From assembly GCA_946405575.1 (NCBI GenBank), contig CAMJHP010000001.1, positions 92,619-156,618 on the forward strand: a DNA stretch of 64,000 nucleotides, read 5' to 3'. A model generated the notes under the pieces. It was not told the origin of the DNA and did not search any database. It was given only the letters and a program-made list of their open reading frames with translations. Both the position numbers and the translations under genes were made by a program. Source of the DNA: an uncultured Bacteroidales bacterium. Its GTDB lineage: Bacteria > Bacteroidota > Bacteroidia > Bacteroidales > F082. This document shows, piece after piece, positions 25,948 through 34,134 of this stretch (position 1 is its first letter; every line of letters begins with the position of its first letter).

Positions 25948-27123
25948 ATGGAAGACAATTACCAACTGATTACCAAAACTGCTGCTGGACTCGAAGACGT
26001 GCTGGCAGCCGAGATAAAGGCTTTAGGAGCAAAAAACGTGCGCCCCATGCATCGCGCCGTCATTTGCGAAGGCAACAAGGAATTGATGTACCGTATTAAT
26101 TACGAGGTACGCACCGCTCTAAAAGTGCTGAAGCCATTCAAGAACTTCTTCGCCAAGAACCCCGATGACTTATACAATAAGGTAAAGGAAATCAACTGGT
26201 GCGAGTTGCTCCGCACCGACCAAACTTTCTGCATCGATGCCGTGACGAGCGGGCGGTTTTTCACCCACTCGCAATACGCCGGACTGACTGTGAAAGATGC
26301 CATTGTCGACCTATTTCGCGATGTATATGGCATCCGTCCAAATATCAACACTTTGAATCCAGATCTTCGCATCAACCTGCATATCCGCGAGGACAAGGTG
26401 ACCATCCTTTTCGACAGTTCTGGTGAATCGCTGCACCACCGCGGCTACCGCAAACAAGTCGACAAAGCCCCAATGAATGAGGTTTTGGCGGCAGGCCTCA
26501 TTCAACTCTCGGGCTGGAAGGCTGACAGCAATTTCTTGGACTGCATGTGCGGTTCGGGCACATTACCCATCGAGGCAGCGATGTATGCTATGAAGATTCC
26601 TCCAGGCTACTACCGCAAGCAATGGGGTTTTATGAAATGGGATGATTACGATGCCGACCTTTGGCAACGCATCCGCCAAGAAGCTGATGAAAAGATTTGC
26701 GATTTCGACCACGAAATCTGGGCTTCGGACCGCTCACCTAAAGCTGTGGCCATCGCCGAGGGCAATATCAACTATGCCCATCTACAACACGACATCCATC
26801 TGATGAAGAAGGATATGCACGACCTCACCCCACCTGAAGGCGGCGGCATCCTCATCATCAACCCGCCATACGGCGACCGTTTGGAGGAAGACGACATCGA
26901 CACCCTATATGAGGAAATCGGACACACTCTGAAACACAACTTCCAAGGCTTCCAGTGCTGGCTCATCACCGACGATGCCGTGGCCTTGCGCCATGTGGGA
27001 TTGAAGCCCACGGCCAAAATACCTGTCTGGAATGGACCATTGGAGTGCCGTTTTGTGAGGTTCGATATTTTTGAAGGATCGCTGAAAGACAAGAAGGCTC
27101 GAGAGGCGGAAGAAGACAATTAA
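25948..27123 (+). CDS. rlmL: THUMP-domain RNA methyltransferase (RlmL-type)
   Basis: 391 residues. A THUMP RNA-binding domain (about residues 45-160) precedes a UPF0020-type Rossmann methyltransferase, with the SAM-binding region FLDCMCGSGTLPIEAA and the catalytic motif IINPPYGDRL. It resembles the N-terminal RlmL half of E. coli RlmKL, which makes m2G2445 in 23S rRNA; the RlmK half is absent, as is usual in Bacteroidota. Its stop codon TAA shares the TTAA at 27120-27123 with the stop of the convergent pth gene. Confidence 0.9.
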   Translation: MEDNYQLITKTAAGLEDVLAAEIKALGAKNVRPMHRAVICEGNKELMYRINYEVRTALKVLKPFKNFFAKNPDDLYNKVKEINWCELLRTDQTFCIDAVTSGRFFTHSQYAGLTVKDAIVDLFRDVYGIRPNINTLNPDLRINLHIREDKVTILFDSSGESLHHRGYRKQVDKAPMNEVLAAGLIQLSGWKADSNFLDCMCGSGTLPIEAAMYAMKIPPGYYRKQWGFMKWDDYDADLWQRIRQEADEKICDFDHEIWASDRSPKAVAIAEGNINYAHLQHDIHLMKKDMHDLTPPEGGGILIINPPYGDRLEEDDIDTLYEEIGHTLKHNFQGFQCWLITDDAVALRHVGLKPTAKIPVWNGPLECRFVRFDIFEGSLKDKKAREAEEDN

Positions 27124-27683
27124 CGCTTATTAAACTGATTCATCGTCCGATCCACCCCTTGGGTGACAAAGCTCTTGATGATTTCGACGGCTTCGTCCAC
27201 TTTTTGGTCAACGATGGGCTCTTCCGAGGGTTTCCATTGGCCCAGAACAAAGTCAATCTGACGGCCGCGCGGGAAGTCATCGCCAAGGCCGAAACGCAGA
27301 CGGCAGAACACATTAGTGCCTAACTTCTCGATGATGTCGGTCAGGCCGTTGTGGCCACCATCGGCACCCTGTTTGCGGAGGCGCAATGAGCCCAAAGGCA
27401 AAGCAATGTCATCGTTGACAACCAACAGATTCTCCATCGGAATCTTTTCCTGCTGCAGCCAATACTTCACCGCCTTACCGCTCAGGTTCATGTAGGTCGT
27501 CGGCTTAATGACCAGCAGAGTCTTGCCCTTGTATTTCATCTCTGAAGTCTGGGCAAGACGGTTCGTAGTGAAAGTACCCTCAAGGTCTTTCGCCAAGCGG
27601 TCGGCAATCTTGAAGCCAATATTATGACGGGTGTTGTCGTATTCGGCGCCGATGTTTCCCAAACAGGCTATCAGGTATTTCAT
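27120..27683 (-). CDS. pth: Peptidyl-tRNA hydrolase Pth
   Basis: 187 residues. It hydrolyses the ester bond of peptidyl-tRNA released from stalled ribosomes. Landmarks are MKYLIACLGNIGAEYDNTRHNIGF, with the catalytic His in TRHN, then KPTTYMNLSG, VNDDIALPLGSLRLR and GGHNGL. The start at 27683 fits the family; the longer in-frame extension to 27764 does not. It follows rplY, separated by that gene's terminator. No convincing promoter of its own was found. Confidence 0.95.
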   Translation of the reverse strand: MKYLIACLGNIGAEYDNTRHNIGFKIADRLAKDLEGTFTTNRLAQTSEMKYKGKTLLVIKPTTYMNLSGKAVKYWLQQEKIPMENLLVVNDDIALPLGSLRLRKQGADGGHNGLTDIIEKLGTNVFCRLRFGLGDDFPRGRQIDFVLGQWKPSEEPIVDQKVDEAVEIIKSFVTQGVDRTMNQFNKR

Positions 27684-27827
27684 ATTGTTTTCTGTTTTTG
27701 GGGATTGTCTTGCGGACAAGAAATCTTTCAAAAATCTTTTCTTCAAAAATCTATCAAAACACATATCCTGAATTAACTATGATTTTATTTCAATTTTGAT
27801 GGATTTCTTGCAAAGCAATCCTAAATT

Positions 27828-27854
27828 AAAAAAAAGGCCGCCCGAAGACGGCCT
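27828..27854 (-). terminator. Rho-independent terminator after rplY
   Basis: On the minus strand AGGCCGTC and GGCGGCCT pair around a TTCG tetraloop and are followed by eight T. It lies 22 bases past the rplY stop. Confidence 0.85.
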
Positions 27855-27876
27855 ATTCGTATGATTAAATAAATGA

Positions 27877-28452
27877 TTACCCTTCAGCTTCGTCAGCAAC
27901 GACAGCACCACGGGCAGAATTGACAGCGAAGATAACCGTATAACCGGGAGTGATGGGTGTCACGTTCTCGATGTTGAGGTCTTTCACCTTGATGGCCTCG
28001 TTGATGTTCACGTTGTTGATGTTGACCTTCACATAATCCGGGAGGTCCTTAATCAGACCACAAACCTTCACCTTCTTGATACCCATCTTGGGCTTACCAC
28101 CGCGCATCACGCCAGCAGCAGAGCCTTCGAGAGCGATAGGCAGCACAACGGTGACGGGCTTGTCTTCCTTCACGATGAGGAAATCAGCATGCAACACCTT
28201 GTCGGTCACAGGGTGATACTGGATGTCCTGAAGGATGGTCTTGTAGTTCTTACCTTTGATTTCGAAGTCGATAATGTAAGTTTCAGGAGTGAAGAGAATC
28301 TTGGTAAAGTTCTTCTCTGAAGTGGCAAAGTGAATTTGCTGTTCACCAGCACCATACATAACACATGGGACCATTTCGGCTTTGCGCAAAGCCTTAGTAT
28401 CCTTTTTCCCTACGTTCTCGCGGAGAGAACCGCTCAATGATACAGTTTTCAT
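27877..28452 (-). CDS. rplY: Ribosomal protein bL25, Ctc form
   Basis: 191 residues. It binds 5S rRNA in the large subunit. It is the longer Ctc form: an N-terminal bL25 domain (SGSLRENVGKKDTKALRKAEMVPCVMYGAGEQ) and a C-terminal TL5-like beta domain (PKMGIKKVKVCGLIKDLPD). The gene order prs-rplY-pth is conserved in many bacteria and supports the call. It lies 76 bases after prs and ends at the terminator 27828-27854. Confidence 0.95.
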   Translation of the reverse strand: MKTVSLSGSLRENVGKKDTKALRKAEMVPCVMYGAGEQQIHFATSEKNFTKILFTPETYIIDFEIKGKNYKTILQDIQYHPVTDKVLHADFLIVKEDKPVTVVLPIALEGSAAGVMRGGKPKMGIKKVKVCGLIKDLPDYVKVNINNVNINEAIKVKDLNIENVTPITPGYTVIFAVNSARGAVVADEAEG

Positions 28453-28490
28453 TGTGTTTAATTGTTAATTTGTTTAATTGTTTATTGTGT

Positions 28491-28516
28491 TTAGAGGCAA
28501 AACATTGCATCTCTAC
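28491..28516. repeat. Degenerate GAGACG-type palindrome
   Basis: TAGAGGCAAAACATTGCATCTCTA pairs imperfectly (TAGAG/CTCTA and GCAA/TTGC). It resembles a decayed copy of the palindrome at 59180-59205. It lies between prs and rplY. Confidence 0.35.
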
Positions 28517-28528
28517 TAGTATACATTA

Positions 28529-29470
28529 TTATATGAACAATGAGCTGATAGACTCATACGACTCCACACGATGGATAACATCGGCAAACAATGAAGCTGT
28601 GCTAACTACCCTAATCTTCTTAGAAGCTGTGGCTGGCAATGGGATGGAGTCAGTGACGACTACCTCGCTAAACACCGAATTATCCAAACGTTCCATCGCG
28701 GGACCGCTGCAAACAGCATGGGTAGCAAAGGCACGGACGCTCTTGGCACCATTGTCCATCATCAACTGACCGGCTTTTACGATGGTGCCAGCCGTGTCAA
28801 TGATATCATCAATAAGGATGACATTCTTGTCTTTCACATCTCCAATGAGGGTCATACTGTCGACTACATTGGCACGTGGACGATGCTTATGGCAGATGGC
28901 AAAATCGCAACCGAGACGTTTGGCATAGGCCGAAGCGCGCTTTGAAGCACCCAGGTCAGGAGCTGCAATCAGTAGATCTTCTATCTGCATATTCTTGATA
29001 TGGTCGATAAAAAGACTGGAGGCATAAAGAGCATCCACAGGTATATCGAAGAAACCTTGGATCTGGTCGGCGTGGAGGTCAAGGGTAATGATACGGTTGA
29101 CACCCGCTGCTGTCAAAAGGTTGGCTACCAATTTGGCACCGATGCTCACTCGAGGTTGGTCCTTGCGATCCTGACGCGCCCAACCGAAATAAGGCATCAC
29201 AGCAATAATCTTATGTGCCGATGCACGCTTCGCGGCATCAATCATCAGTAATAATTCCATAAGATTGTCGGTGGAAGGCATAGTGGATTGCACGATATAC
29301 ACATGACGACCGCGTATGCTTTCATCATACGAAGGCTGAAACTCGCCATCGGAAAAGACAGCCACCGATGACTTACCCAAATGAGTACCAATACCATAGG
29401 CTTCGGCAATTTTGCTGCCCAATTCCTTGGTAGCCCTACCGGCAAAAATGGAAACGAATCTTTCTGACAT
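28529..29470 (-). CDS. prs: Ribose-phosphate pyrophosphokinase (PRPP synthase)
   Basis: 313 residues. It makes PRPP from ribose-5-phosphate and ATP for nucleotide, His and Trp synthesis. Landmarks are the FSDGEFQPSYDESIRG region, PYFGWARQDRKDQPR, the PRPP-signature ITLDLHADQIQGFFDIP, and the phosphate loop NVILIDDIIDTAGTI. Length is standard. It begins the prs-rplY unit, with a -7 element at 29549-29556. Confidence 0.95.
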   Translation of the reverse strand: MSERFVSIFAGRATKELGSKIAEAYGIGTHLGKSSVAVFSDGEFQPSYDESIRGRHVYIVQSTMPSTDNLMELLLMIDAAKRASAHKIIAVMPYFGWARQDRKDQPRVSIGAKLVANLLTAAGVNRIITLDLHADQIQGFFDIPVDALYASSLFIDHIKNMQIEDLLIAAPDLGASKRASAYAKRLGCDFAICHKHRPRANVVDSMTLIGDVKDKNVILIDDIIDTAGTIVKAGQLMMDNGAKSVRAFATHAVCSGPAMERLDNSVFSEVVVTDSIPLPATASKKIRVVSTASLFADVIHRVESYESISSLFI

Positions 29471-29548
29471 TTATGTGGGATGTTGTGAATGAATAACTCC
29501 GTTGAAATCGAAGATTTGACGTTAGTTAATGCTTCGCATTTCGGGCTG

Positions 29549-29556
29549 CAAAATTA
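29549..29556 (-). promoter_or_regulatory. -7 element of prs
   Basis: The minus strand reads TAATTTTG, 78 bases upstream of the ATG at 29470. Confidence 0.4.
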
Positions 29557-29607
29557 GGCATTTTATTGATGGGAGCAATACATTTTCAGAAATTTTTCCC
29601 AATAATA

Positions 29608-29637
29608 TTGCGGTGAATAAAAAAATCCGTATTTTTG
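29608..29637 (+). promoter_or_regulatory. Promoter of tRNA-Leu
   Basis: TTG at 29608-29610, a 19-base spacer, and TATTTTTG at 29630-29637. Both elements and spacing fit the Bacteroidota -33/-7 promoter. Confidence 0.65.
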
Positions 29638-29665
29638 CAGCCGCGTTTGACGCAAGAAACCACGT

Positions 29666-29749
29666 GCCGAAGTGGCGGAATCGGTAGACGCGTCGGTCTC
29701 AAAAACCGATGAGGTAACACTCGTGCCGGTTCGATCCCGGCCTTCGGTA
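29666..29749 (+). tRNA. tRNA-Leu (anticodon CAA)
   Basis: 84 bases. The acceptor stem GCCGAAG pairs with CTTCGGT, with discriminator A at 29749. The anticodon stem TCGGT/ACCGA encloses CTCAAAA, giving anticodon CAA (29700-29702), which reads UUG. A long variable arm (GAG/CTC stem) marks a class II tRNA. The T arm is CCGG-TTCGATC-CCGG. The 3' CCA is not encoded. A terminator follows. Confidence 0.97.
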
Positions 29750-29758
29750 CTCACAAAA

Positions 29759-29800
29759 GAACCCCTCTTAATCAGTGATTTTGAGGGGTTCCGTTTTTTT
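29759..29800 (+). terminator. Terminator after tRNA-Leu
   Basis: GAACCCCTC (29759-29767) and GAGGGGTTC (29783-29791) form a 9-bp stem followed by seven T. It may also serve the convergent glmS transcript. Confidence 0.85.
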
Positions 29801-29831
29801 ATTTATGGCGTACTTCTGGAGTAAAATGCAA

Positions 29832-31676
29832 TCATTCAACTGTCACCGACTTGGCCAAATTGCGCGGCTGGTCAACATTGCAGCCTCGCATCACAGCAAT
29901 ATGATAAGCCAAAATTTGAAGCGGCACTGTCGCTAACAAGGGCGAATAAAGACATTCCGTCTCAGGAATTTCAATCACATAATCTGCCATTTTTCGAGCC
30001 AAAATATCCTTTTCACTTATCACAGCTATGATTTTGCCATTACGTGCCTTCACTTCTTGAATATTACTGAGAACTTTTTCGTAGGTGCTATGGTTGGTGG
30101 CAATGAACACCACGGGCATATCATTGTCAATCAAGGCAATAGGACCGTGTTTCATCTCAGCAGCGGGATAGCCCTCAGCATGTATGTAGGAAATCTCCTT
30201 CAGTTTCAAGGCACCTTCAAGAGCAACAGGATAGTTCTGCAAGCGCCCAAGATACAACATATTGCGAACATCCTTATATTTCTCGGCAATATCCTTCACG
30301 TGGCCGCTATGGTCAAGTGTCCATTGAATTTTTTCGGGAATACGGTCAAGTTCCTGAATGAACTTAAGGCGTTCTTCGTCTTTCATTGAACCTTTCAACT
30401 CAGCCAGACGCAAAGCCAACATAGCCATCACCGTCACCTGTGAAGTGAAAGCTTTAGTAGAAGCCACACCGATTTCAGGACCTGCATGGGTATAAATGCC
30501 AGCATCAGTAGCTCTCGAAATGGATGAACCAATGACGTTGCAGATGCCCAACACGACTGCGCCTTTCTCCTTCGCCAACTGAATGGCGGCCAAGGTGTCG
30601 GCGGTCTCACCCGATTGTGACACGGCAATCACTACATCGTGTGGCGTGACCACAGGGTCGCGGTAACGGAACTCAGAGGCATATTCAACTTTCACACGAA
30701 TCTTGGCAAGCTTCTCAATAAGATAACTCCCCACCAAACTTGCATGCCACGAGGTACCGCAAGCCACAAAAACGATATTATCGGCATAAAGCAACTGTTT
30801 CTCATATTTTGCAACGCCACCTAGACGAACCGTATTGTTCTCAGGATGCAAACGTCCGCGCATTGTGTCGCGCACGATGGTCGGTTGCTCGTAAATTTCC
30901 TTCATCATAAAGTGGTCGAAGCCCGCTTTCTCAATGCTGTCGAGGTTCATCTTCAGTTCCTGAACGTATGGGATGGCCTCCACGTCTTGTATGGTCTTGA
31001 TGTGCAGCTCATCGCCCAACTTGATTCTGACAACTTGCTCATCCTCAAGGTAAACTACCTTTTGGGTACGACCCACAATAGGTGTGGCATCAGACGCAAT
31101 ATAATACTCACCATCACCGATGCCTATCACCATAGGGCTCCCCTTTCGAGCCGCAATCAACTCTTCGGGATGACCTTTTTCCACAATGACAATGGCATAG
31201 GCTCCCACCACGTGGTTCAAGGCAATGCGCACTGCTTCAAACAAATCAACATGCTCGCTTTGTTGCACATCCTCGATGAGGTTGGTCAACACTTCTGTAT
31301 CTGTTGACGAAAGGAAGGTGAAACCACGCTTTTCCAATTCCTTGCGCAGGCTCAGATAGTTTTCAATAATGCCATTGTGAATCAAAGCGAGATTGCCCGA
31401 TTGCGAACGATGCGGGTGAGCATTCACCTGATTGGGTTCTCCGTGAGTAGCCCAACGGGTATGCGCAATGCCAATGTGTCCACTGACATCTTTAGAAGAA
31501 GCAAAGGTCTCCAAATCAGAGACCTTGCCTTTAGCTTTGTATACATTTAGTTCGTTAGCCTCATTAAGCAATGCCACACCAGCACTATCGTAACCACGAT
31601 ATTCGAGGCGCTTCAAGCCCTCAATGAGGATGGGATAGGCCTCTTGATGGCCTACATAAGCTACTATTCCACACAT
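29832..31676 (-). CDS. glmS: Glutamine--fructose-6-phosphate aminotransferase
   Basis: 614 residues. It forms glucosamine-6-phosphate, the first step to UDP-GlcNAc for peptidoglycan and LPS. The start MCGIVAYVG exposes Cys2 as the glutaminase nucleophile. Glutaminase motifs THGEPNQVNAHPH and SSTDTEVL are present. Two SIS domains follow (VACGTSWHA, SQSGETADTL; LGRLQNYPVALEGALKLKEISY, EGYPAAEMKHGPIALI), and the end NLAKSVTVE is canonical. No glmS ribozyme is seen, as expected outside Firmicutes. The longer in-frame start is rejected because it would hide Cys2. Confidence 0.97.
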   Translation of the reverse strand: MCGIVAYVGHQEAYPILIEGLKRLEYRGYDSAGVALLNEANELNVYKAKGKVSDLETFASSKDVSGHIGIAHTRWATHGEPNQVNAHPHRSQSGNLALIHNGIIENYLSLRKELEKRGFTFLSSTDTEVLTNLIEDVQQSEHVDLFEAVRIALNHVVGAYAIVIVEKGHPEELIAARKGSPMVIGIGDGEYYIASDATPIVGRTQKVVYLEDEQVVRIKLGDELHIKTIQDVEAIPYVQELKMNLDSIEKAGFDHFMMKEIYEQPTIVRDTMRGRLHPENNTVRLGGVAKYEKQLLYADNIVFVACGTSWHASLVGSYLIEKLAKIRVKVEYASEFRYRDPVVTPHDVVIAVSQSGETADTLAAIQLAKEKGAVVLGICNVIGSSISRATDAGIYTHAGPEIGVASTKAFTSQVTVMAMLALRLAELKGSMKDEERLKFIQELDRIPEKIQWTLDHSGHVKDIAEKYKDVRNMLYLGRLQNYPVALEGALKLKEISYIHAEGYPAAEMKHGPIALIDNDMPVVFIATNHSTYEKVLSNIQEVKARNGKIIAVISEKDILARKMADYVIEIPETECLYSPLLATVPLQILAYHIAVMRGCNVDQPRNLAKSVTVE

Positions 31677-31697
31677 ATTTGCATTGTTTAAAAGGTG

Positions 31698-31705
31698 CAA
31701 AAATA
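31698..31705 (-). promoter_or_regulatory. -7 element of glmS
   Basis: The minus strand reads TATTTTTG, 21 bases upstream of the ATG at 31676. Confidence 0.5.
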
Positions 31706-31745
31706 GTGGATTGGAAAAAACGATGCAAGACTTTTTTTATTTTTT

Positions 31746-32336
31746 TTATTGGAACAAATCCTTCACATCAGGAGCTTTATCGGCACCTTCTGAAGCCTCG
31801 AAATAAGGTTTCTTGTCGAAACCAAACATTCCTGCGATGATGTTGTTTGGGAAACGGCGCACGGCTGTGTTATAGTCACGAGCCGTCTCGTTGAACTCCC
31901 TACGGGCATTTGCAATGGCGTTTTCGCAACCTTCCAACTGCGACTGCAAATCAAGATAGTTTTGATTGGCTTTCAAGTCAGGATATTGTTCCACCGTCAC
32001 CAACAGACGCGAAAGTGCACCCGACATCTCGTCTTGGGCTGCTTGGAAAGCTTTCAGGTTTTCCTCAGTGAGATTCTTGGCATCAAGGGTAGTAGCAGTT
32101 GCTTTAGCTCTGGCTTCTACTACAGCTTTCAAAGTGCCAGCTTCATATTCGGCATAGTTTTTCACTGTGGCAACAAGGTTCGGGATGAGGTCTGCACGCT
32201 TTTGGTAAGTCGTTTGCACATTACCGACAGCTTTTTCAACGCTTTCTTGTTTGGAAACCAATCCGTTGTAAGCACCAACACCCCAAATGACCAACACTGC
32301 CAAAAGGGCAATAATGATGAGAATTCCTTTTTTCAT
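31746..32336 (-). CDS. LemA-family protein
   Basis: 196 residues. One N-terminal membrane segment (ILIIIALLAVLVIWGVGAYNGLV) is followed by a helical domain with the family stretch QTTYQKRADLIPNLVATVKNYAEYE and the C-terminal FPNNIIAGMFGFDKKPYFEA. LemA proteins are membrane-anchored and of unclear function. Its partner genes in some genomes (TPM-domain proteins) are not next to it here. It is transcribed alone from the -7 element at 32392-32399. Confidence 0.9.
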   Translation of the reverse strand: MKKGILIIIALLAVLVIWGVGAYNGLVSKQESVEKAVGNVQTTYQKRADLIPNLVATVKNYAEYEAGTLKAVVEARAKATATTLDAKNLTEENLKAFQAAQDEMSGALSRLLVTVEQYPDLKANQNYLDLQSQLEGCENAIANARREFNETARDYNTAVRRFPNNIIAGMFGFDKKPYFEASEGADKAPDVKDLFQ

Positions 32337-32391
32337 AATAATCAAATTTTGATTTATACAATACGATTCTTTGCTATGTTTTATCAGAGTG

Positions 32392-32399
32392 CAAAGGTA
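32392..32399 (-). promoter_or_regulatory. -7 element of the LemA gene
   Basis: The minus strand reads TACCTTTG, 55 bases upstream of the ATG at 32336. It is divergent from the ricT promoter 14 bases away. Confidence 0.5.
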
Positions 32400-32413
32400 A
32401 ACAATTTTTTTTG

Positions 32414-32421
32414 TACTTTTG
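32414..32421 (+). promoter_or_regulatory. -7 element of the ricT operon
   Basis: TACTTTTG followed by CAA, 35 bases upstream of the ATG at 32457. Confidence 0.55.
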
Positions 32422-32456
32422 CAATTTATATATACTTACTAAATCCATTTTACCAA

Positions 32457-33575
32457 ATGTCTGAAAATCAGCAAAAGAACGATATTAATAGCATTGATGG
32501 GCAGTTGTTGAACCGTGGATGCACTCTTGGAACAACCTACAATACGGGACAAAAAGTGCTTTCATGCGGTCGTTGCAAATTGAGTCAATTCGATTGGCTT
32601 AAAGACTATGAGAACCAAGAGATTAAAGGGAATGTATGCTTAGCTGAGGTGCGTTTCAAAAACGACCGTAAGGACTATTTCACTTACCCAGAAGACCTTG
32701 AGTTAGAAGTAGGCGAATTTGTGGCTGTCGAAACTGCCATCGGACATGATATAGGAATCGTCACCCTATTGGGTGAAATCGTGAAACACCAGTTAAAGCG
32801 CAAGAAATTCCGTACCCCATTGGCAGAGATGAAGAAAATCTACAGACGCGCAAAAGTAGCCGATGTGGAAAAGTTTTTGTCTGCCATCAAGCTAGAAGAC
32901 AGTACTCTAGCTCGCACACGCACCATCATCGACAACCTCGGTTTGGAAATGAAACTCAACGATGTGGAGTATCAAGGCGACAAGACTAAGGCCATCTTCT
33001 ACTACACTGCTGACGGCCGAGTCGACTTCCGCGAACTCATCAAGAAACTAGCTGAGGAGTTCCATATCAGAATTGAAATGCGGCAAATCGGTGTGAGGCA
33101 GGAGTCAGCAAAATTGGGTGGCATAGGCTCTTGTGGACGCGAACTGTGTTGCGCCTCCTGGATTACCGACTTCCAATCAGTGACCACAGGGGTGGCCCGC
33201 GTGCAACAACTTTCGCCCAACCCTCAAAAGTTGGCCGGCCAATGCGGCAAGCTGAAATGTTGCCTCAATTTCGAGTATGAAGCATACGTTGAGGCTCTCA
33301 AAGCCTTCTCCGACCCCAATATCGTGCTGCATTTTGAGAGTGGTGATGCCGTACACCAAAAAAACGACGTTTTTAAAGGCATTATGTGGTATTCCTACAC
33401 TACCGACAAAGGCAATATTATGGCCATCCCTGTCGACAAAGTTAAGGAAATCATTTCCTTAAACCATAAAGGTCAGAAACCAAAAAAATTGGAAGACTAT
33501 GCCGTGACAACGGAGGCACACACCAACACCAATGAAGGATATGGTGAGGCAGATCTTAAAAAGATGAGTGACTGA
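32457..33575 (+). CDS. ricT: PSP1/RicT-like cysteine-rich protein
   Basis: 372 residues. It carries the PSP1 C-terminal domain of RicT (YaaT), which in Bacillus is part of an Fe-S complex affecting RNase Y and phosphorelays. Cysteine motifs visible are SCGRCK near the N-terminus, GSCGRELCCASW, and QCGKLKCCLNFEYEAY, plausible Fe-S ligands. The ATG at 32457 is used because the promoter lies inside the longer open frame. Adjacency to gldH is a known arrangement in Bacteroidota. Confidence 0.85.
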   Translation: MSENQQKNDINSIDGQLLNRGCTLGTTYNTGQKVLSCGRCKLSQFDWLKDYENQEIKGNVCLAEVRFKNDRKDYFTYPEDLELEVGEFVAVETAIGHDIGIVTLLGEIVKHQLKRKKFRTPLAEMKKIYRRAKVADVEKFLSAIKLEDSTLARTRTIIDNLGLEMKLNDVEYQGDKTKAIFYYTADGRVDFRELIKKLAEEFHIRIEMRQIGVRQESAKLGGIGSCGRELCCASWITDFQSVTTGVARVQQLSPNPQKLAGQCGKLKCCLNFEYEAYVEALKAFSDPNIVLHFESGDAVHQKNDVFKGIMWYSYTTDKGNIMAIPVDKVKEIISLNHKGQKPKKLEDYAVTTEAHTNTNEGYGEADLKKMSD

Positions 33576-33576
33576 T

Positions 33577-34131
33577 ATGAAGCTATTGGACAAAATAATG
33601 CAGATTAATGTATTAAAAATGCAGAATTTGAGCAAAGCGCAGCAGCACTTCGCCCCTTTCTGCATTCTTCATTCAGCATTTTTATTTGGTTTGGCGACTT
33701 TATTAATCACTGCCTTTACCTCATGCACTAGCGATTCTTTCAATAAACGCACCGTCATCCCTGAAGCTGAATGGCGGCAAGAAAACAGAATTGCCTTCGA
33801 TGTCAATATCGATGACACCATCTATGGTTATGCGTTCGGCATTGGACTGCGCCATATGGAGAACTATCGTTATAGTAATCTTTTCGTGTTCCTTCACACG
33901 CGGATGCCCAACGGCAACCTCACGCACGACACAATAGAATGCACACTTGCCACTCCAGAAGGCCGATGGATAGGTAAGAGTAGCGGCAGTATGAGGGATT
34001 TACTCGTCCCACTAAACGAGAATCTTCTTTTCCCCTTGAAAGGAACTTACCATTTCGAAATCGAACAAGCTATGCGTGAACCTACTCTAAAAGGCATCTC
34101 TGACATTGGATTGTACATTGAAAAACAATAA
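33577..34131 (+). CDS. gldH: GldH-family gliding-motility lipoprotein
   Basis: 184 residues from the ATG one base after the ricT stop. The lipobox is LITAFTSC, so the mature lipoprotein has about 140 residues. The body (EAEWRQENRIAFDVNIDDTIYGYAFGIGLRHMENYRYSNLFVFLHT) matches GldH, required for gliding in Flavobacterium and found in non-gliding Bacteroidota with T9SS. The N-terminus is unusually long (about 45 residues before the Cys) and overlaps a 9-bp inverted repeat, so the true start may be 33598 or 33619. It is in an operon with ricT and PBP1A. Confidence 0.85.
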   Translation: MKLLDKIMQINVLKMQNLSKAQQHFAPFCILHSAFLFGLATLLITAFTSCTSDSFNKRTVIPEAEWRQENRIAFDVNIDDTIYGYAFGIGLRHMENYRYSNLFVFLHTRMPNGNLTHDTIECTLATPEGRWIGKSSGSMRDLLVPLNENLLFPLKGTYHFEIEQAMREPTLKGISDIGLYIEKQ

Positions 34132-34134
34132 GAT

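Noticed and set aside
29832..31745. glmS ribozyme
   Set aside because: The region before glmS is only about 60 bases and lacks the ribozyme core; it is not expected in this phylum.
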